DNA of 33,777 nt from Bdellovibrionales bacterium RIFOXYD12_FULL_39_22 (GCA_001770205.1 MEQL01000061.1:185453-219229), one strand, 5' to 3'; positions 1 through 8,497 are shown, numbered from the stretch's first letter. Notes: a model not told the origin generated them from the sequence alone. Made by a program: numbers and translations.

Positions 1-150
1 GCAATACCAACAAGTACACCAATTCCAACGGCAATACCAACAAGTACACCAATTCCAACGGCAATACCAACAAGTACACCAATTCCAACGGCAACACCAA
101 CAAGTACACCAATTCCAACGGCAATACCAACAAGTACACCAATTCCAACG
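1..150 (+). repeat. In-frame 30-bp tandem repeat, five copies, Pro/Thr-rich linker
   Basis: Five head-to-tail 30-nt units run from the left edge with no spacer. Each unit encodes the decapeptide AIPTSTPIPT. Copy 4 (91-120) differs by one base, which changes Ile to Thr; the other four are identical. The unit length is a multiple of three and the frame continues into the protein downstream, so this is a coding repeat. The near-perfect identity at DNA level suggests recent expansion by slippage or recombination. The array starts at the window edge and its full copy number cannot be seen. Confidence 0.95.
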
Positions 151-1359
151 ACTACTCCTATACCGCACACTGTCAGCGTTGCGGCAAATTTTAGACAGGC
201 AATTTACGACTATTTCCTAAGTGACCAATATCGAGATCGCATAATTCTGGATTATTCTTCCTCCGGGGCCTCCTCTTGTACAATCAGCGGAACAATCACT
301 CCGTTTGTTATTGATACTAAGGCCACCAAGGGTGCTTATACTGTGATCTATGTGTATGATGTTGGCACATATTCTGCCAAAGTAACCTGTAAAGCCGCCG
401 ATGGATCTAGTTCCACCGCAACGGCTTCTTTTGAACTAAAGGCCTGCACCCCCAAAAAATTATATTCTGCTGATTATGGAACAATGTGCAGTTCTGTTTC
501 AGGAGTTGAGCGAATACAGCCGGCCACCTGTAATGCAAGTGGATCGGCCATAGTATATGGTAGTTGTACCCTTGTTTGTGAACAGGGTTATCGTCTAAAT
601 AGTAGTGGCGTTTGTGTCGAAATGAAAGGACTTAACTGCACAGAGATCAAAGGGAAGTGGCCAGGCATATTGGCCGATGACTATCTGTACCTATCAGTTC
701 TTGGCTGGAGCGGATATCCTGTTTTAAAAGGATATCGGTACAGAAAGTGTGAGATGGTGGCTCCGGCCACCTCTGTTGATAGCACAGATATAACGACTGA
801 AGCAACTTGTTCTCCCAGGGTGCACGGGATGTATAATACCACTAAAAACAAGTGGTGCGTGAAAGTAAATAATTCCACAAGTAACTATACAACACCGACT
901 CGGGTCGGTGCTAGAATAGAGTATAACCAATACAAAGCCTTGTGTTTTGAACAGGAACAGAGCAATCCCGACTATCAGTATTTACTGTCTACCGGGCCAT
1001 ATAATAAGAATGCATACGCAATTACTTGGCCTGGCGAATGGGGAACTAATAGCAAGGGATTAACCACCTACAGTGGGATTGCTTACGCAAGCGAAGCGCC
1101 TACTGCTTATGCAAATTGCCCAGGAAAATATTCTTACTACGATATTAGCACAAAAAATTGGAAGGTAGAAACTTGCAGCGATAGTACCTGCTCATATCAA
1201 CAAACAGTTCAATGTTACATGAATCCTAACTTGTGTGGAGGCAAAACTACGGGCACAACTACCATCACATCACACCGACAGTGTATTACTGCGGTCGCTT
1301 GCCATTATGCCCGGTATAATTGGCGAGATGTATATAGTGAAGATACCAGCCGGCCCTAG
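1..1359 (+). CDS. Cys-rich surface/secreted protein with PKD-like domain (5' end outside the window)
   Basis: The reading frame is open from base 1 to the stop at 1357-1359, so the gene begins upstream; the first ATG in the window (343) lies inside the protein and is not its start. Visible order: five AIPTSTPIPT repeats (linker), a region around 180-440 with a PKD/Ig-like beta-sandwich pattern (the stretch GTYSAKVTCKAADGSSSTAT resembles the last strands of a PKD domain), then a long cysteine-rich C-terminal part. One element around 455-640 has closely spaced Cys and ends CEQGYRLNSSGVCVE, similar to the cysteine-rich segments of large surface proteins. No C-terminal membrane anchor is seen. 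Probably an exported adhesin-like or cell-surface protein, with cysteines likely disulphide-bonded. Exact function unknown. Confidence 0.8.
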   Translation, partial: AIPTSTPIPTAIPTSTPIPTAIPTSTPIPTATPTSTPIPTAIPTSTPIPTTTPIPHTVSVAANFRQAIYDYFLSDQYRDRIILDYSSSGASSCTISGTITPFVIDTKATKGAYTVIYVYDVGTYSAKVTCKAADGSSSTATASFELKACTPKKLYSADYGTMCSSVSGVERIQPATCNASGSAIVYGSCTLVCEQGYRLNSSGVCVEMKGLNCTEIKGKWPGILADDYLYLSVLGWSGYPVLKGYRYRKCEMVAPATSVDSTDITTEATCSPRVHGMYNTTKNKWCVKVNNSTSNYTTPTRVGARIEYNQYKALCFEQEQSNPDYQYLLSTGPYNKNAYAITWPGEWGTNSKGLTTYSGIAYASEAPTAYANCPGKYSYYDISTKNWKVETCSDSTCSYQQTVQCYMNPNLCGGKTTGTTTITSHRQCITAVACHYARYNWRDVYSEDTSRP

Positions 1360-1496
1360 TCTATATTTGTGTGAATCACCAAAGAATAAATTGAATTATT
1401 CAATATAACTAATGATATACAAGTACGGCCTGGCAATATAACAAAAACAATCAAGTATTTCCCTGATTAATCCGATAAGGAATTAAAGGCGGGGTT

Positions 1497-2237
1497 ATGC
1501 AAACAAGAAGTATTTTTAAGGTCATTTTGTTTTTTAATCTCTTGATTGGAACAAGAGAACTCTATTCTACTCAATTTTTACCCTCATCCATAGAAGACCA
1601 ACTCTTAAGTTCATCGGCGGTTATCTGGGGATATTACAATGATGAGACCTATAAAAAATTGCCCACTGGGCAAGTCGTTACAGAAGCATCTTTTTCAGTC
1701 ATAAAATATGCGGGAGCAATTGAAGGCGAAACCTTCAATCAGCATGCCTTTAAAGTCCTTTTTCCTGGGGGTGTTTGGGAAGATATTGTTTATGATATCA
1801 GCGGAGCGCCAAGTTTTTCTTCAAAGGAAGAGGTTATTTTGCTTTTACGCAAAGATGGATATGGCCATTGGATAACAAATCTTTCAATGGGCAAATATGG
1901 AGTGCAAAAACAACTAGATGGTACTTACCTAATGTCGGCAATTTTTCCGGATCATCCACAGCTAGGGAAAATTGCCATGGCCGATTTTGAGAGACAGATA
2001 GAGGAGCGCTTTCACGAGAAACTACATTTTATAATTAATGGACAGGGGGAAATTTTTCCTAACAAAACCGGAAGCAAGCAAAAGGAAATTGCCTCGGCGG
2101 TAAACGGTCGGTCTGGAAGGATGCCGGCCTCAGAAGAGAGCATAGAACGAGAAAATCAAATAAGTATGTTCTGGTTAATGATAATTTTTAGTTTGCTTGG
2201 ACTGCTTTCTTCATATCTCGTCAAGCTACGAAAATAG
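1497..2237 (+). CDS. Secreted, C-terminally membrane-anchored protein found next to a matrixin
   Basis: 246 aa. The N-terminus (MQTRSIFKVILFFNLLIG) looks like a signal peptide and the C-terminus (about 223-246) is one membrane segment followed by KLRK, so the body should sit outside the inner membrane. The central part shows a beta-rich pattern: an early IWGYYN strand, then LFPGGVWEDIVYDISGAPSF, EEVILLLRKDGYG and MGKYGVQ. This arrangement (PGG, G-x-P-x-F, glutamate pair, hydrophobic strand, G-K-x-G-V) is one I associate with small secreted proteins encoded beside matrixin proteases in many bacteria. That link is from memory of the pattern and not from a search. The gene ends 10 nt before the start of the matrixin gene, so the two are probably co-transcribed and act together at the cell surface. 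No catalytic motif is visible. Confidence 0.75.
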   Translation: MQTRSIFKVILFFNLLIGTRELYSTQFLPSSIEDQLLSSSAVIWGYYNDETYKKLPTGQVVTEASFSVIKYAGAIEGETFNQHAFKVLFPGGVWEDIVYDISGAPSFSSKEEVILLLRKDGYGHWITNLSMGKYGVQKQLDGTYLMSAIFPDHPQLGKIAMADFERQIEERFHEKLHFIINGQGEIFPNKTGSKQKEIASAVNGRSGRMPASEESIERENQISMFWLMIIFSLLGLLSSYLVKLRK

Positions 2238-2247
2238 CAGGACAATT

Positions 2248-4062
2248 ATGCGAATAAACCATTGGGCCTATTTGTGGCGATGCTTTTGGATAGTTTCATC
2301 TTTCACGATATCTACTTCGTTGTTGGCCTATGTACAAAACAGATCAATATATGGCGATAAAGTAAAATGGCCGCATAGAACAATTGCTATAAACGTAGTC
2401 ACTGGTAACAGCTCCAATCTTTCGAAAGAAGAGGTAGTTTCTATCATTAAAAACTCTCTCGGAATCATTGGCGATAGCGGATGGCAGCAGCACAGTAATC
2501 TTTCCTTCACATTGACGATAGATGCTGCGCCTGCAAAAAACAAAAATGATATCTATTTTACAAAAAGTGGTGAAACATTTGCGGGGTTATCATGTGAGGC
2601 CAGTGGGGTTATTGGGAAGACAGAAACGATGTATCGCCAAAGTAGTGGAGAGGTTTTAGAGGCAGATATATTGCTTAACGATAATTGCTTTTTTTTTGCA
2701 GATCCTTCTGCCGGCGCAATGTATTTGGGAAATGCCGTAGTTCACGAGCTGGGACATCTTTTGGGATTAGGGCACAGTGAGGTGGCGGATTCTGCAATGT
2801 TTTATCTGTTAAACGATGGGCAGCGAGAGTTGCATTCGGACGATATTGCAGGAGTCGAAGAAGTATATCCGGGAAATATAAGTAAAGGCTCCATTCGAGG
2901 AGTGATTGTTGGCGGTAGTCGTCTGCCTTTGGGGGTAATGGGGGGACAGATAGAGGCCTTTTCATCCAACAATGGACAATTAATTGCTTCGGCAATTTCT
3001 GATGTAAATGGTAATTTTAAAATCAGCGGATTGCCAATAGACGATACATATTATTTGTATGTTCGTCCCTCGAAATATTTGGCCATACTTCCAGAATACT
3101 TTCAAAGCAGCAAAAAAGATTTTTGCCAATCTGGCACAAATTATCGAGGGAGTTTTTTTCAAAGCTGTTTGGCCTCAGAGCAGGGCCTTCCCCAGGGTAT
3201 CAGATTATATACTGGCAATAGTTCAATTGACGTAGGAAAAATTTCAATTGGTTGTTCGCAAAAGGTATTGCCTGAATATATTGAAGATAAAGAATTAGAA
3301 AGCAATGAGTGGCAAGTTTATGATGATAGTACAGAGATTGCCGGTAATTCGGTAGTAGGAATTTTTACGGGAAGTGAAATTAACGCGGGGACAGGAGATG
3401 TTTTTACAATTGATTTATCTGATTATGAGGTTAAGAGCGGGGAAATTTTTTTAGATGTCAAACTGATATATCAAAAGTTATATTCTCCTCTTCGCCTATC
3501 AATTTTGGCCCAAGACTCGTTTGGTGCGGTTTTGGAAAATCAAAATACCGAAGGATACACGGAAAATAATTATGGAGAGAAAAATTTTGACATTATTGAA
3601 CACTATCGTCTACAAAGCGGCCGCAGTGGATTAAATCGTTACACAATAACAATAACTCCTGATGGGCAGGCATATAGTGAAAATGATTTTCTAGATGCGT
3701 CTAATTTTTTAGACGATATGCGCTATTATTTTCTGGTTTTTACGGTAAGCGAAAAGCTTTTAACCTCTCAGTATAAGGTAATTTCTTCTAAGCTTTTTCC
3801 TACACTAAGCGACAATCAAAGTTGTCTAGATGGAGAAAATACCTACTCGGTTTTGGCCAATATCAGAGAAAAAGAGAACACTACTACTGAAGGGGCAAAG
3901 AGCAACAGTAGTGTGGCAAGTTTTGTAAGTTGTGGAACAATCAATTTCATCGATAATAATCAAGGCCCACCGTCGGTTGGTGGGGCCCTGATTGGGTTTG
4001 TCATGGCACTATTTGTCCGTTGGTTTTATGGACTAGCAAGTAGACGAAAAATTGCCGGCTAA
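2248..4062 (+). CDS. Matrixin-family zinc metalloprotease, secreted, with regulatory-like domain and C-terminal membrane segment
   Basis: 604 aa from ATG 2248. The frame is open further up to ATG 2197, but 2248 has a Shine-Dalgarno AGCAGGA five bases upstream and opens a clear signal peptide (hydrophobic stretch about residues 8-27). The zinc-binding motif HELGHLLGLGH lies at residues 166-176 (H166, E167, H170, H176), followed by a Met-turn-like AMFYLL and DDIAGVEEVYPG, as in matrixins (HExxHxxGxxH). From about 212 to 285 a carboxypeptidase-regulatory-like beta domain follows (GSIRGVIVGG; DVNGNFKISGLP). The middle and C-terminal parts are not recognised. The end has GPPSVGG, a hydrophobic stretch and RRK, resembling sorting signals of the GlyGly-CTERM/MYXO-CTERM kind. 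Expected to cleave proteins outside the cell or on the surface. Confidence 0.9.
   Translation: MRINHWAYLWRCFWIVSSFTISTSLLAYVQNRSIYGDKVKWPHRTIAINVVTGNSSNLSKEEVVSIIKNSLGIIGDSGWQQHSNLSFTLTIDAAPAKNKNDIYFTKSGETFAGLSCEASGVIGKTETMYRQSSGEVLEADILLNDNCFFFADPSAGAMYLGNAVVHELGHLLGLGHSEVADSAMFYLLNDGQRELHSDDIAGVEEVYPGNISKGSIRGVIVGGSRLPLGVMGGQIEAFSSNNGQLIASAISDVNGNFKISGLPIDDTYYLYVRPSKYLAILPEYFQSSKKDFCQSGTNYRGSFFQSCLASEQGLPQGIRLYTGNSSIDVGKISIGCSQKVLPEYIEDKELESNEWQVYDDSTEIAGNSVVGIFTGSEINAGTGDVFTIDLSDYEVKSGEIFLDVKLIYQKLYSPLRLSILAQDSFGAVLENQNTEGYTENNYGEKNFDIIEHYRLQSGRSGLNRYTITITPDGQAYSENDFLDASNFLDDMRYYFLVFTVSEKLLTSQYKVISSKLFPTLSDNQSCLDGENTYSVLANIREKENTTTEGAKSNSSVASFVSCGTINFIDNNQGPPSVGGALIGFVMALFVRWFYGLASRRKIAG
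3958..3993 (+). repeat. GC-rich imperfect inverted repeat inside the matrixin gene
   Basis: Left arm 3958-3971 and right arm 3979-3993 pair over about 14 bp with one bulge and one mismatch, around a 7-nt loop (GTCGGTT). The core is GGCCCACC against GGTGGGGCC. It sits in the codons for the GPPSVGG stretch just before the C-terminal membrane segment. In an AT-rich gene it stands out, but no T-tract follows, so it is not a normal terminator. Confidence 0.6.
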
Positions 4063-4135
4063 AAAGGCTTGGAATATTGCAAGGTTAGTATCATAATTAA
4101 AAGATATAAATGGGCCTTTATGATGAAGGATTGTT

Positions 4136-4612
4136 ATGAAAATAAATGGATTTATTTTTATCCTTTCGCTAGTAACATCGATGGTATTTGCGGGTAATTT
4201 GCTTGATTCAAAAGTTTTAATTCTAACAGGCAATAAGACATCTAATTATATGGCCGAAGGAATTTTTTCTAATGGCAAAGGAGAGATTGCCAAATCAGAG
4301 CTGAAGGCAATTCGTCATGCATATACCGATGAGCAAGGATATGAAAGGTTGGTTTTTGATTTTAGTACAGAAGTGCTTCCACAGGTTTATGGGAATTTTT
4401 CTGGGAAAGAGAAAAAAATATATTTGGATCTTTTTAACACGACCCTTAATTCAAAAATTGATTCCTTTGGAAATAGTAAGTTTGTGAATGAATTAGATCT
4501 TTTCCCAATTACGTCGGAGTCTCTCTCCTTGGAAATCACGCTGAAGGAGCAGTTGTCGGTAGATGTTTTTTACCTACAAAATCCCGCTCGACTTGTAATT
4601 GATATACGTTAA
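4136..4612 (+). CDS. Small secreted protein with AMIN-like domain
   Basis: 158 aa. Start ATG 4136 has AAGGA five bases upstream. Residues 1-20 form a signal peptide ending in VFAG. The second half has an alternating strand pattern: YERLVFDFS, VYGNFSG, IYLDLFN, LSLEITL, VDVFYLQ and a closing NPARLVIDIR. The pair R-x-V-x-D-x-S and P-x-R-L-V-I-D-I is typical of AMIN domains, which bind peptidoglycan or localise periplasmic and secretin-associated proteins. There is no attached amidase or secretin domain. It lies 36 nt before lon, but lon has its own strong ribosome site. Periplasmic location is likely, function uncertain. Confidence 0.7.
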   Translation: MKINGFIFILSLVTSMVFAGNLLDSKVLILTGNKTSNYMAEGIFSNGKGEIAKSELKAIRHAYTDEQGYERLVFDFSTEVLPQVYGNFSGKEKKIYLDLFNTTLNSKIDSFGNSKFVNELDLFPITSESLSLEITLKEQLSVDVFYLQNPARLVIDIR

Positions 4613-4648
4613 AAAAAGGAAAAATAAATAGCATAAGGAGCCACCAAA

Positions 4649-7222
4649 ATGTCTGACTATGACAACGATTATCAGATCCAAATTAAACACAAGCCAGCCG
4701 ATGAAAAAGTAAAATTTCCGGAGGCAGTAGTTATTATTCCCATAATGAATAGTCCGATTTTTCCAGGAATGATTGCGCCTATAATTTTGAGTGAAGATAA
4801 ATTCACGACAGAACTTGACGATCAATTATGGAAGTCGGGATATATTGCTCTAAATTTAGTTAAATTTAAAGAAGGGGAGAAACATGTTGAAGAAGAGATG
4901 AGTGCGGAAGAGGAATATGAATTAGAAAATAGAGAGATTAACGCTCACGATATTTATAAAGTTGGAGTTCTTTGCAAAGTAGTAAAAAAATTAAAACTTC
5001 CAGATGGCTCAGTTAATATTTTAGTTCATGGAATTAAGCGTTATCGTGCCTCAGATATCATTCAAGATTCACCACTTTTAATTACTAAGATAGAAGTTTT
5101 TGATGACATTATTGAAACTGATGAGGAGCTTGATGCCTTTGCTCGTTCAGTAATGAACCAGGTTCGCAAACTCAGCGAAATCAATCCTTACTTCAATGAA
5201 GAGATGAAGTTGGCGATGATTAATTCTCCCTCTTCTGGGGCCATGGCAGATCTCGTGGCCTTTGCTCTTTCTTTGGACATTCCAGAGGCACAAGATTTTC
5301 TCGAAACGCTGGTAGTTAAGAAGCGCTTTGCAAAACTGCTAGTCTATTTGAAGCGCGAAAAGGATGTTGCCGACATTCAGAAGAAAATATCTGACGAGGT
5401 TAACGATAAGGTTAACAAATATCAGCGGGAATATTTCTTGCGCGAACAGTTAAAAGTTATTCGCGGTGAATTGGGGATGGATGAAGATGATAAGTCGCGT
5501 GATTTGAATAAAATCAAAGAACGACTTGATAAAAAGGGGCTGCCGGAGTTGGCGATGAATGCGGCCAAAGAAGAGCTAGAGCGTCTAGAAGTAATTCCGG
5601 ATAGTAGTCCTGAATATAATTTGGCCAGAACCTATATAAACTGGATGTTAGATCTTCCATGGAATGAACATGATAAAGAGCTTATTGATATCACTGCTTC
5701 GCGTAAAATTTTAGAAGCAGATCACTATGGACTCGAAGCGCCCAAAGAGCGTATTTTGGAATTTTTGGCAGTCAGAAAACTTCGACCCCAATACGACGGA
5801 ACAATACTTTGTCTTGCCGGCCCTCCGGGAGTTGGGAAAACTTCTTTGGGAAAAAGTATAGCACGTTCCCTTGGCAGAAAGTTTTATCGCTTTAGTTTGG
5901 GAGGAATGCGCGATGAGGCAGAAATCAAAGGCCACCGGCGAACTTATGTCGGCGCAATGCCGGGAAGAATTATTCAAGCGCTAAAGCGAGTTGCCGTAAA
6001 CAATCCTGTGATTATGCTCGATGAGATTGATAAATTAGGAAGCTCTATTCATGGAGATCCGTCCTCGGCATTATTGGAAGTGTTAGATCCAGAGCAAAAT
6101 AATTCATTTATAGATAACTATTTAGATGTTCCTTTTGATTTATCCAAAGTGCTATTTATTGCAACGGCAAACTATATTAACGACATTCCTGCGCCTTTGC
6201 GGGATCGAATGGAGATTATCGAGCTGAGTGGTTATACAATCGAAGAAAAAATTTCTATTGCCAATAAATGGGTTATTCCTAAGCTTTTGGAAAAGCATGG
6301 ATTAAAAAGGAAAGATTTTTCAATCACGGCAGCAGTTTTAAAAAAATTAATTAGTGATTATGCTCGGGAGCCGGGAGTGCGACAACTCGAACAGTATATT
6401 GCTAAGCTTTGTCGTCGTGCGGCACTAGATAGAGTTTCACATAAAGGGCACAGACACTTTGTGCCACAAGTGGATAAGCTGGAAAGTTTATTGGGTAGTG
6501 CAAAGTTTCAGACAGAACATGCACTAAAGAGTTTACAGCCAGGCATTGTTACAGGGCTTGCTTGGACACAGTTTGGGGGAGAGATATTATTTATTGAAAC
6601 TATTCCGTTACGCGGAAAAGGGGAGTTTAAATTGACCGGCCAGTTGGGTGGCGTAATGCATGAGTCGGCAACTTTAGCATACAGTTATGTGAAGAAGATG
6701 CTGCAAAAAGAAATTCTGGATGCAGAGGAAAAGCAGATTAACAAGAAAGACAAAAAATCTGGCAAAGCAAATAAAAAAAATGGCAAGAAACCAACTTCGG
6801 TTTCGGAGACATTAACGCCTAAAGAAGAGGCCGCCAGCAGTACTTTACCCCAGTCGCCGCTAGATTTTTTGGCCGCACATGAAATTCACCTTCATCTTCC
6901 TGCGGGAGCAACACCGAAAGATGGGCCTAGTGCGGGTATTACAATGGCATTGGCACTTTATAGTCTTGCAACACAACGGCGGGTAAAAACTGGTTTTGCT
7001 ATGACGGGAGAATTAAGTCTCACAGGTAGAGTGTTACCGGTTGGTGGGATTAAAGAAAAAGTACTAGGCGCAAAGCGTGCCGGAATAACCAGCATTATTT
7101 TACCCAAAGAAAATGAAAAGGACTTGAAAGAAGTTCCAGAGCGCCATCGCAAAGGCATTACTTTTTATCCCGTTGGCCATTTTGACGAAGTGGTAAAGTT
7201 GGCAATTTCTAAGAGTAGCTAG
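4649..7222 (+). CDS. lon: ATP-dependent endopeptidase Lon (LonA type)
   Basis: 857 aa. Start ATG 4649 follows AAGGAG. An N-terminal substrate domain begins at FPEAVVIIPIMNSPIFPGM. The AAA+ module has Walker A GPPGVGKT (residues 391-398) and Walker B VIMLDEIDK (454-462). The protease domain has the catalytic Ser in PKDGPSAG (S761) and Lys in GGIKEK (K802). Lon degrades misfolded and regulatory proteins in the cytoplasm as a hexameric ring. An unusual lysine- then Ser/Thr/Glu-rich segment at about 693-735 interrupts the protease domain just before EIHLHLPAG; standard LonA has a much shorter linker there. Everything needed for activity is present. It is probably monocistronic or co-transcribed with the small secreted protein gene downstream. 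Confidence 0.98.
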   Translation: MSDYDNDYQIQIKHKPADEKVKFPEAVVIIPIMNSPIFPGMIAPIILSEDKFTTELDDQLWKSGYIALNLVKFKEGEKHVEEEMSAEEEYELENREINAHDIYKVGVLCKVVKKLKLPDGSVNILVHGIKRYRASDIIQDSPLLITKIEVFDDIIETDEELDAFARSVMNQVRKLSEINPYFNEEMKLAMINSPSSGAMADLVAFALSLDIPEAQDFLETLVVKKRFAKLLVYLKREKDVADIQKKISDEVNDKVNKYQREYFLREQLKVIRGELGMDEDDKSRDLNKIKERLDKKGLPELAMNAAKEELERLEVIPDSSPEYNLARTYINWMLDLPWNEHDKELIDITASRKILEADHYGLEAPKERILEFLAVRKLRPQYDGTILCLAGPPGVGKTSLGKSIARSLGRKFYRFSLGGMRDEAEIKGHRRTYVGAMPGRIIQALKRVAVNNPVIMLDEIDKLGSSIHGDPSSALLEVLDPEQNNSFIDNYLDVPFDLSKVLFIATANYINDIPAPLRDRMEIIELSGYTIEEKISIANKWVIPKLLEKHGLKRKDFSITAAVLKKLISDYAREPGVRQLEQYIAKLCRRAALDRVSHKGHRHFVPQVDKLESLLGSAKFQTEHALKSLQPGIVTGLAWTQFGGEILFIETIPLRGKGEFKLTGQLGGVMHESATLAYSYVKKMLQKEILDAEEKQINKKDKKSGKANKKNGKKPTSVSETLTPKEEAASSTLPQSPLDFLAAHEIHLHLPAGATPKDGPSAGITMALALYSLATQRRVKTGFAMTGELSLTGRVLPVGGIKEKVLGAKRAGITSIILPKENEKDLKEVPERHRKGITFYPVGHFDEVVKLAISKSS

Positions 7223-7375
7223 TGTCATGGCGCCTATGAATTGAAAGCGCACACAAAATAGTAATTTAGTAAACTATTTATTTTTGGGGAATTATTTGCA
7301 GCTTCTTTTAAAAGAGATCCCTAACGTTAATTTTAGTAAGCCACAAGACGATATGCCTTTTAGAGAGGCGTTTAT

Positions 7376-7795
7376 ATGGCCAGATTCAAAAAAATTTTTG
7401 ATATTAAAGCGATCTTTGCTTTGTTATTTATTCTTACTGCATCGATGGGGATTGCTCGTGAATATGTAATCTATAGTATTATGCAAGATATTCCTATGGG
7501 CGAACCAAGGGAAGTAGTGAAGAAAAATTTCTATATGAATATTGGAAAAAGGCAGGGAGTAAAAGAAGGTACTGAGCTTGATGTTTTTCGTAATATTTCC
7601 ATACTAGATCCATATAACAACAAACAACGTTATAATTATAAAGTAAGAATTGGTCTTTTAGAGGTAATTCACTCCGAAGATGAGGCGTCAATTGGTATGC
7701 TAAAAGAACTTTATAAAGATACCAAGACACCTTTTTTTGAACTAGAAGGGATTATGATCGGTGATAAAGTTGATGTAAGTGTAAGGCGTGATTAG
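7376..7795 (+). CDS. Small exported protein with a FlgT-C-like beta domain, function unknown
   Basis: 139 aa. ATG 7376 is preceded by AGAGAGG about eight bases upstream. N-terminal residues 1-27 form a signal peptide or anchor (IFALLFILTASMGIAREY). The mature part contains NFYMNIGKRQGVKEGTELDV, a strand region, then VRIGLLEVIHSEDEASIG and a final GDKVDV. This G-x-x-x-G-V-x-x-G-x-x-x-x-V-x-R type of pattern recalls the C-terminal domain of FlgT and similar periplasmic proteins; that comparison is by eye only. It begins 153 nt after lon. Its stop codon overlaps the stop codon of the opposite-strand gene by four bases (7792-7795). Confidence 0.7.
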   Translation: MARFKKIFDIKAIFALLFILTASMGIAREYVIYSIMQDIPMGEPREVVKKNFYMNIGKRQGVKEGTELDVFRNISILDPYNNKQRYNYKVRIGLLEVIHSEDEASIGMLKELYKDTKTPFFELEGIMIGDKVDVSVRRD

Positions 7796-8058
7796 GGAGT
7801 AGGAGGTATTCCTTGAATTGCCTTAACAATTTCTCGGCGTGATTTAATCATTTCAATCATGCTATTAATTGCCTTCATTGTTTTTTCCATGCGAACTAAT
7901 TCTTTAGACTCTGGCAGATTCTTCTCGCTAACCTGGGCCTGAATAGTTTTTAATACGAATACCCCCATTCCTTGGGCAATTACAAGTTGATTACTTATAT
8001 CATGCAAAAAAGTACGCTCTTTAAGAATATAATCATTGAATGCTTCATCTATGGCCAT
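7792..8058 (-). CDS. Orphan histidine-kinase dimerisation (DHp/Spo0B-like) small protein
   Basis: 88 aa, almost entirely alpha-helical. AGAGG lies upstream of the start. Residues 14-30 read ERTFLHDISNQLVIAQG, which closely resembles the H-box of histidine kinases (HDI-x-N-x-L), with a candidate phospho-histidine at H19. A second helix (about 50-80) could complete the two-helix hairpin that dimerises into a four-helix bundle. No ATP-binding domain follows and no kinase gene adjoins. It may be a phosphotransfer protein in the style of Spo0B, a dimerisation decoy, or simply a helical protein that resembles one. The convergent upstream gene overlaps its end by four bases. Confidence 0.65.
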   Translation of the reverse strand: MAIDEAFNDYILKERTFLHDISNQLVIAQGMGVFVLKTIQAQVSEKNLPESKELVRMEKTMKAINSMIEMIKSRREIVKAIQGIPPTP

Positions 8059-8098
8059 GTGGTGCCTCTTGGTTGTTGCATGTTTGTAATGCGAGTTC

Positions 8099-8371
8099 CT
8101 ATCTAAGAATTATATCTAATCTCTTACTTTTTAAAAGATAGGCAAACAGCACATTGTCATGAAAGTCGAGTTCTTTAAGTTTTAAAATTTGTGGTATATT
8201 TGTTGGTATGGGGGAAGGAGAAAAGACAATAAGTTTTGTTATTCTAACGCCATTATAGACACCAAAAAAGGTCGCTTGATAGCAAAGGTGGCCGGCAGGA
8301 ATATCTTCTCGCGCAAATCTTTGTGTTTTGCACGCAGTACAGCTCGTTAATAAATAAAATGGTCGCTTCAT
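8099..8371 (-). CDS. Hypothetical 90-aa protein with CxxC
   Basis: The frame encodes 90 aa starting MKRPFYLLTSCTACKTQRFA. A Cys-x2-Cys pair near the N-terminus plus a third Cys (about residue 30) could bind a metal. The rest mixes strands and helices and matches no family that I recognise. There is no clear ribosome-binding site before the ATG. Support comes from its place 40 nt upstream of another gene on the same strand and from otherwise leaving about 470 nt without a gene. If it is not real, 8059-8529 would be a long intergenic stretch between divergent genes. Confidence 0.45.
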   Translation of the reverse strand: MKRPFYLLTSCTACKTQRFAREDIPAGHLCYQATFFGVYNGVRITKLIVFSPSPIPTNIPQILKLKELDFHDNVLFAYLLKSKRLDIILR

Positions 8372-8478
8372 CTACTGTCTTTACTGCGAGTCTATATAAT
8401 GTATTCACTCAGCTATTACTCTGTTTTTTCTAATTTAATCACGCAATCGAAAAATTTTTCATGACTTTTTATTATTTT

Positions 8479-8497
8479 TACTCTAAGTAAGAGAGTA
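8479..8497. repeat. Perfect 6-bp inverted repeat upstream of rpoZ
   Basis: TACTCT (8479-8484) and AGAGTA (8492-8497) flank a 7-nt centre, 32 nt before the rpoZ start in the divergent intergenic region. The size and place fit an operator or a small RNA hairpin in the rpoZ leader, but a 6-bp repeat can occur by chance in AT-rich DNA. Confidence 0.35.

Noticed and set aside
1..150. CRISPR array
   Set aside because: The 30-bp units are directly adjacent without spacers and translate in frame into a Pro/Thr linker.
2675..2995. 106-aa frame on the minus strand inside the matrixin gene
   Set aside because: It lies opposite the catalytic domain codons, has no ribosome site and no recognisable feature.
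7256..7284. Stem-loop AAATAGT/ACTATTT followed by T residues, possible terminator after lon
   Set aside because: The stem is 7 bp and almost pure AT with a 10-nt loop; too weak for an intrinsic terminator.
7284..7469. 61-aa frame upstream of and overlapping the small exported protein gene
   Set aside because: It has no ribosome-binding site and overlaps a better frame (7376-7795) that has a signal peptide and a good start.
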